A DNA stretch of 64,000 bases from Tamarix chinensis (Eukaryota; Streptophyta; Magnoliopsida; Caryophyllales; Tamaricaceae): contig CM060171.1 in the NCBI GenBank assembly GCA_030549775.1, forward strand, positions 8,801,289 to 8,865,288, written 5' to 3'. A program made the translations under genes and the position numbers. The first letter of the stretch is position 1; every line of letters starts with the position of its first letter. The notes under the pieces are model-generated. The model was not told the DNA's origin and searched no databases. It saw only the letters and a list, made by a program, of their open reading frames with translations. Below are positions 61,730-64,000 of this stretch, one piece after another.

Positions 61730-62144
61730 TGTAACACCCCAAAATTCACTAATTTTTTTTTTTTTGAAAACAGAAGCAATTAAGATAGAAACACTTAAAA
61801 CCTGTGAATTCTGGGAATGTTACCGCCACACTTAGTATTAGACCGGTTCTCTCCGACCAATCCAATACCAAGTGCTAAGGCTAAAGAAAAGATTTAAATT
61901 AACAATTCATAAAAGAATTCAAAAGATCATACAACAAAATCAGAGTACGCATAAACTTTTATTAACGCTTGTAAATTCCAAATATAAATACATTTAACAA
62001 TATAAAACCCGATGGGTCAATTTCCGGATTGCCTACTCACTCAAGTCAGGCCTGCCACCCCAAACAGTCTCTGATCTTAAACCTACACAAGAGGTCTGCT
62101 CCCCACCATCGGTGGATCATCACAGGACCCATCAACCAAGGTAG

Positions 62145-62170
62145 TATCAGTACGGGTCCAGTACTGAGTA
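62145..62170. promoter_or_regulatory. Conserved LTR imperfect palindrome in G
   Basis: TATCAGTACGGGTCCAGTAC followed by TGAGTA, nearly identical to the copy in H. Confidence 0.6.
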
Positions 62171-62369
62171 AGGAGACTTGATCACTAAGGCCAACACACC
62201 GATACATAAATCATGCAGAACATAGAAGGGAATGATTATAAATGCATATGATCAATCAAGTAAAAGTACAAGGCCCGCATATAATCCAGATTAATTATTT
62301 AATTAATCTTTTATCAAAAGTCGATACACACCAAACTTTTTATCAAATCCATGTAAGTACAGGAACACC

Positions 62370-62705
62370 CCCACTATTATTGCCGGTGGGCCGGTCACTT
62401 GCGGGACAAAGTCCACACCACTATTGTTCGCCGGTGGATCGGTCACTTGCGGGACATAGTCCACACCACTATTCCTTACCGGTGGATCGGCTGGTTCCTG
62501 CTCACATGGTGTTCCACTATAAGTAATTAGTATCTTTTAAACATTGGCAAACTCTGGTTTATATTTGTTAAGCTCGAGTCACCCCACTATTATTGCCGGT
62601 GGGCCGGTCACTTGCGGGACAAAGTCCTCACCACTATTATTACCGGTGGATCGGTTACACATAGGACATCATGTCCTAACCACTATTTCTGACCGGTGGA
62701 TCGGT
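62370..62705. repeat. ~51-bp CCGGTGGATCGGTCACTTGC array in LTR G
   Basis: About six units of CACTATTATTGCCGGTGG(G/A)(C/T)CGG plus TCACTTGCGGGACA-AGTCC, in two blocks separated by a 75-base spacer (62510-62582). Shares its core with the 54-bp array of H, but the rest of the unit has changed. Confidence 0.9.
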
Positions 62706-63219
62706 CTGGACCCGGCTCAACAATCTTCCCCTTTAAGTGATTAGTGTCTTAAGTATCTTATTCAAAGGCTTTCACCAAACATGCACAAATCACCACACGT
62801 CACAAATCATAACATTCCATAATTACACTTTAATTACCAAATGCACGTGATAACCCAAAACTCTAAGCAGCCTCAAAATCCATAGTTAACTACTCCAAAC
62901 CCTAATTCAGTGTCCTTCGTACCCTTAATTTGCTCCACGTGCTATTTTCCATTCCAAGTGCTCAAACACCCAAATAACACTTACATTACCTTCTTTACAT
63001 CCCAAATCAACTTTCCACACATAAATTTCATACCATACAGACATTAATCCCCCCATGCAAACCTTAATATCATCATACAAACCCTAATGCCAACATACAT
63101 CCATTAATACCACCAGGTAAACCCTAGATTCCGTCATATAAAACCATAAATTCAATCCAACCAAAACCAAAGATTCACCCATTCCAAACCCTAAATTCAA
63201 GCCATAAAGATTCTTCCAT

Positions 63220-63680
63220 ACCAAACCCCAAATTCAAGCCATAAAGATTCTTCCACATAAAATCATAAATTAGAATCTCCCAAGGAAAACTATAAATTGA
63301 AATCCCCCAAGCAAATCATAAATTAGATTCCCCCATATAATATCATAAATTACATTTTCCAATTAGATTCTCCCAAACAAATTATGAATTAACTCTCCCA
63401 ATCAAATCATAACTTAAATTCTCCCATATAATATTATAAATTACATTCTCCCAAATAACATCATAACTAAATTCTCCCAAACAAATTATAAATTAACTCT
63501 CCCAATCAAATCATAACTTAAAATTCTCCCATATAATATTATAAATTACATTCTCCCAAACAACATCATAAACTAAATTCTCCCAAACAAACCATAATTT
63601 AATTCTCCCAATCAATCATAAATTACACTCTCCCAAATAACATCATAAATTAAATTCTCCCAAATAGCATCATAAACTAG
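63220..63680. repeat. ~30-bp CTCCCAAACAAATCATAAATT array in LTR G
   Basis: Roughly fifteen degenerate units of (A/T)TTCTCCCAAA(T/C)AA followed by ATCATAAATTA. Occupies the position of the 38480-38700 array of LTR A. Confidence 0.9.
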
Positions 63681-64000
63681 ATTATTTCTTATAAAACCAT
63701 AAAATTTAGGTCAACTCACTTCCCTTAGTCAACTTCTTTCCCCATCCTCCTTTTTCATCCTTCCTCTCACGCAAACCACATCGACTTCCTCACATGCACA
63801 ACACATATCATCATACATAAATAATACAAATGCCATACAAAACATACTTCGACTTCACGTCATACCATATACGACATAATTAATAATCATAAACATAAAA
63901 TACATAGCATATGAAACACATAATGCATATAAGCACACAAAAGGCCTTAGCCCTCCTTACCTAATACGACACCGGTCTTGGTGCACGCTCATATTCCTCT

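Larger units (their letters stand above)
61730..64000 (-). mobile_element. LTR G (H/A subfamily), minus orientation, runs off the window
   Basis: Starts TGTAACACCCCAAAATTCAC and carries the terminal block of A and H (GTTACCGCCA, AGTATTAGACCGGTTC, CCAAGTGCTAAGG; 61818-61885), the palindrome at 62145-62170, the CCGGTGG array, and a second array at 63220-63680. The window ends in the ACCGGTCTTGG-TGC-CGCTC block equivalent to 27350-27412 of H. The frames at 62242-62526 and 62544-62744 are array translations. Confidence 0.8.

Noticed and set aside
1..64000. CRISPR arrays, tRNA or rRNA genes, plastid DNA insertions, phage or plasmid systems
   Set aside because: Looked for and not seen; the evenly spaced repeats are LTR minisatellites without spacer structure.

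Overview
This is AT-rich nuclear DNA from a flowering plant. It is dominated by old, nested transposable elements, mostly Ty3-gypsy LTR retrotransposons. Typical plant features are chromovirus-type pol remnants, a Ty1-copia element primed by initiator tRNA-Met, CACTA (En/Spm) transposase remnants with TNP2, DUF4218 and DUF4216 parts, a Mutator-like element, and long TAA/TTA microsatellites. I saw no tRNA, rRNA, CRISPR array, plastid insertion or bacterial-type operon. The species cannot be named from the sequence.

Layout. 1-5 kb is the only stretch that looks low-copy; it holds one probable terminal coding exon (4203-4469) of an unrecognised gene. 4995-6763 is a Mutator-like element with long modular inverted ends. 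About 7.8-9.7 kb is an LTR-like fragment. About 10-16.65 kb is an old CACTA element whose transposase is broken in many places. 16.65-22.1 kb holds anonymous repeat DNA and an LTR of the 'CGACTGGTT' family.

The core is a nested stack from 22.3 to about 53.4 kb. Element C is a chromovirus on the minus strand. Its 3' LTR (22332-31288) was split by element H (24973-30540, duplication AAACT). Its internal region, between the protease and the 5' end, was split by complex B (34983-51852, duplication CTTGG). B was itself invaded by solo LTR A (35809-40402), by a CACTA element (40789-43228) that carries a small LTR of its own, and by a minus-strand copia element (46492-51545). The 5' end of C, with its primer site, lies at 52192-53400.

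To the right come anonymous DNA, a minus-strand relic of a plant transposon-protein domain (about 56.1-57.3 kb), a complete 5' LTR of element D (57866-61426) with its primer site, and another H/A-type LTR (G, 61730 to the window end) inserted just inside D.

No open reading frame here encodes an intact transposase or polyprotein. The most interesting structure is in the gypsy LTRs. They share a fixed order of parts (TATA box, GC-rich leader, microsatellite, conserved block, tandem array, 'TACTCAGTAC' imperfect palindrome, end). The tandem arrays are unrelated between subfamilies but occupy the same place. I found no convincing new biological system beyond this LTR architecture.
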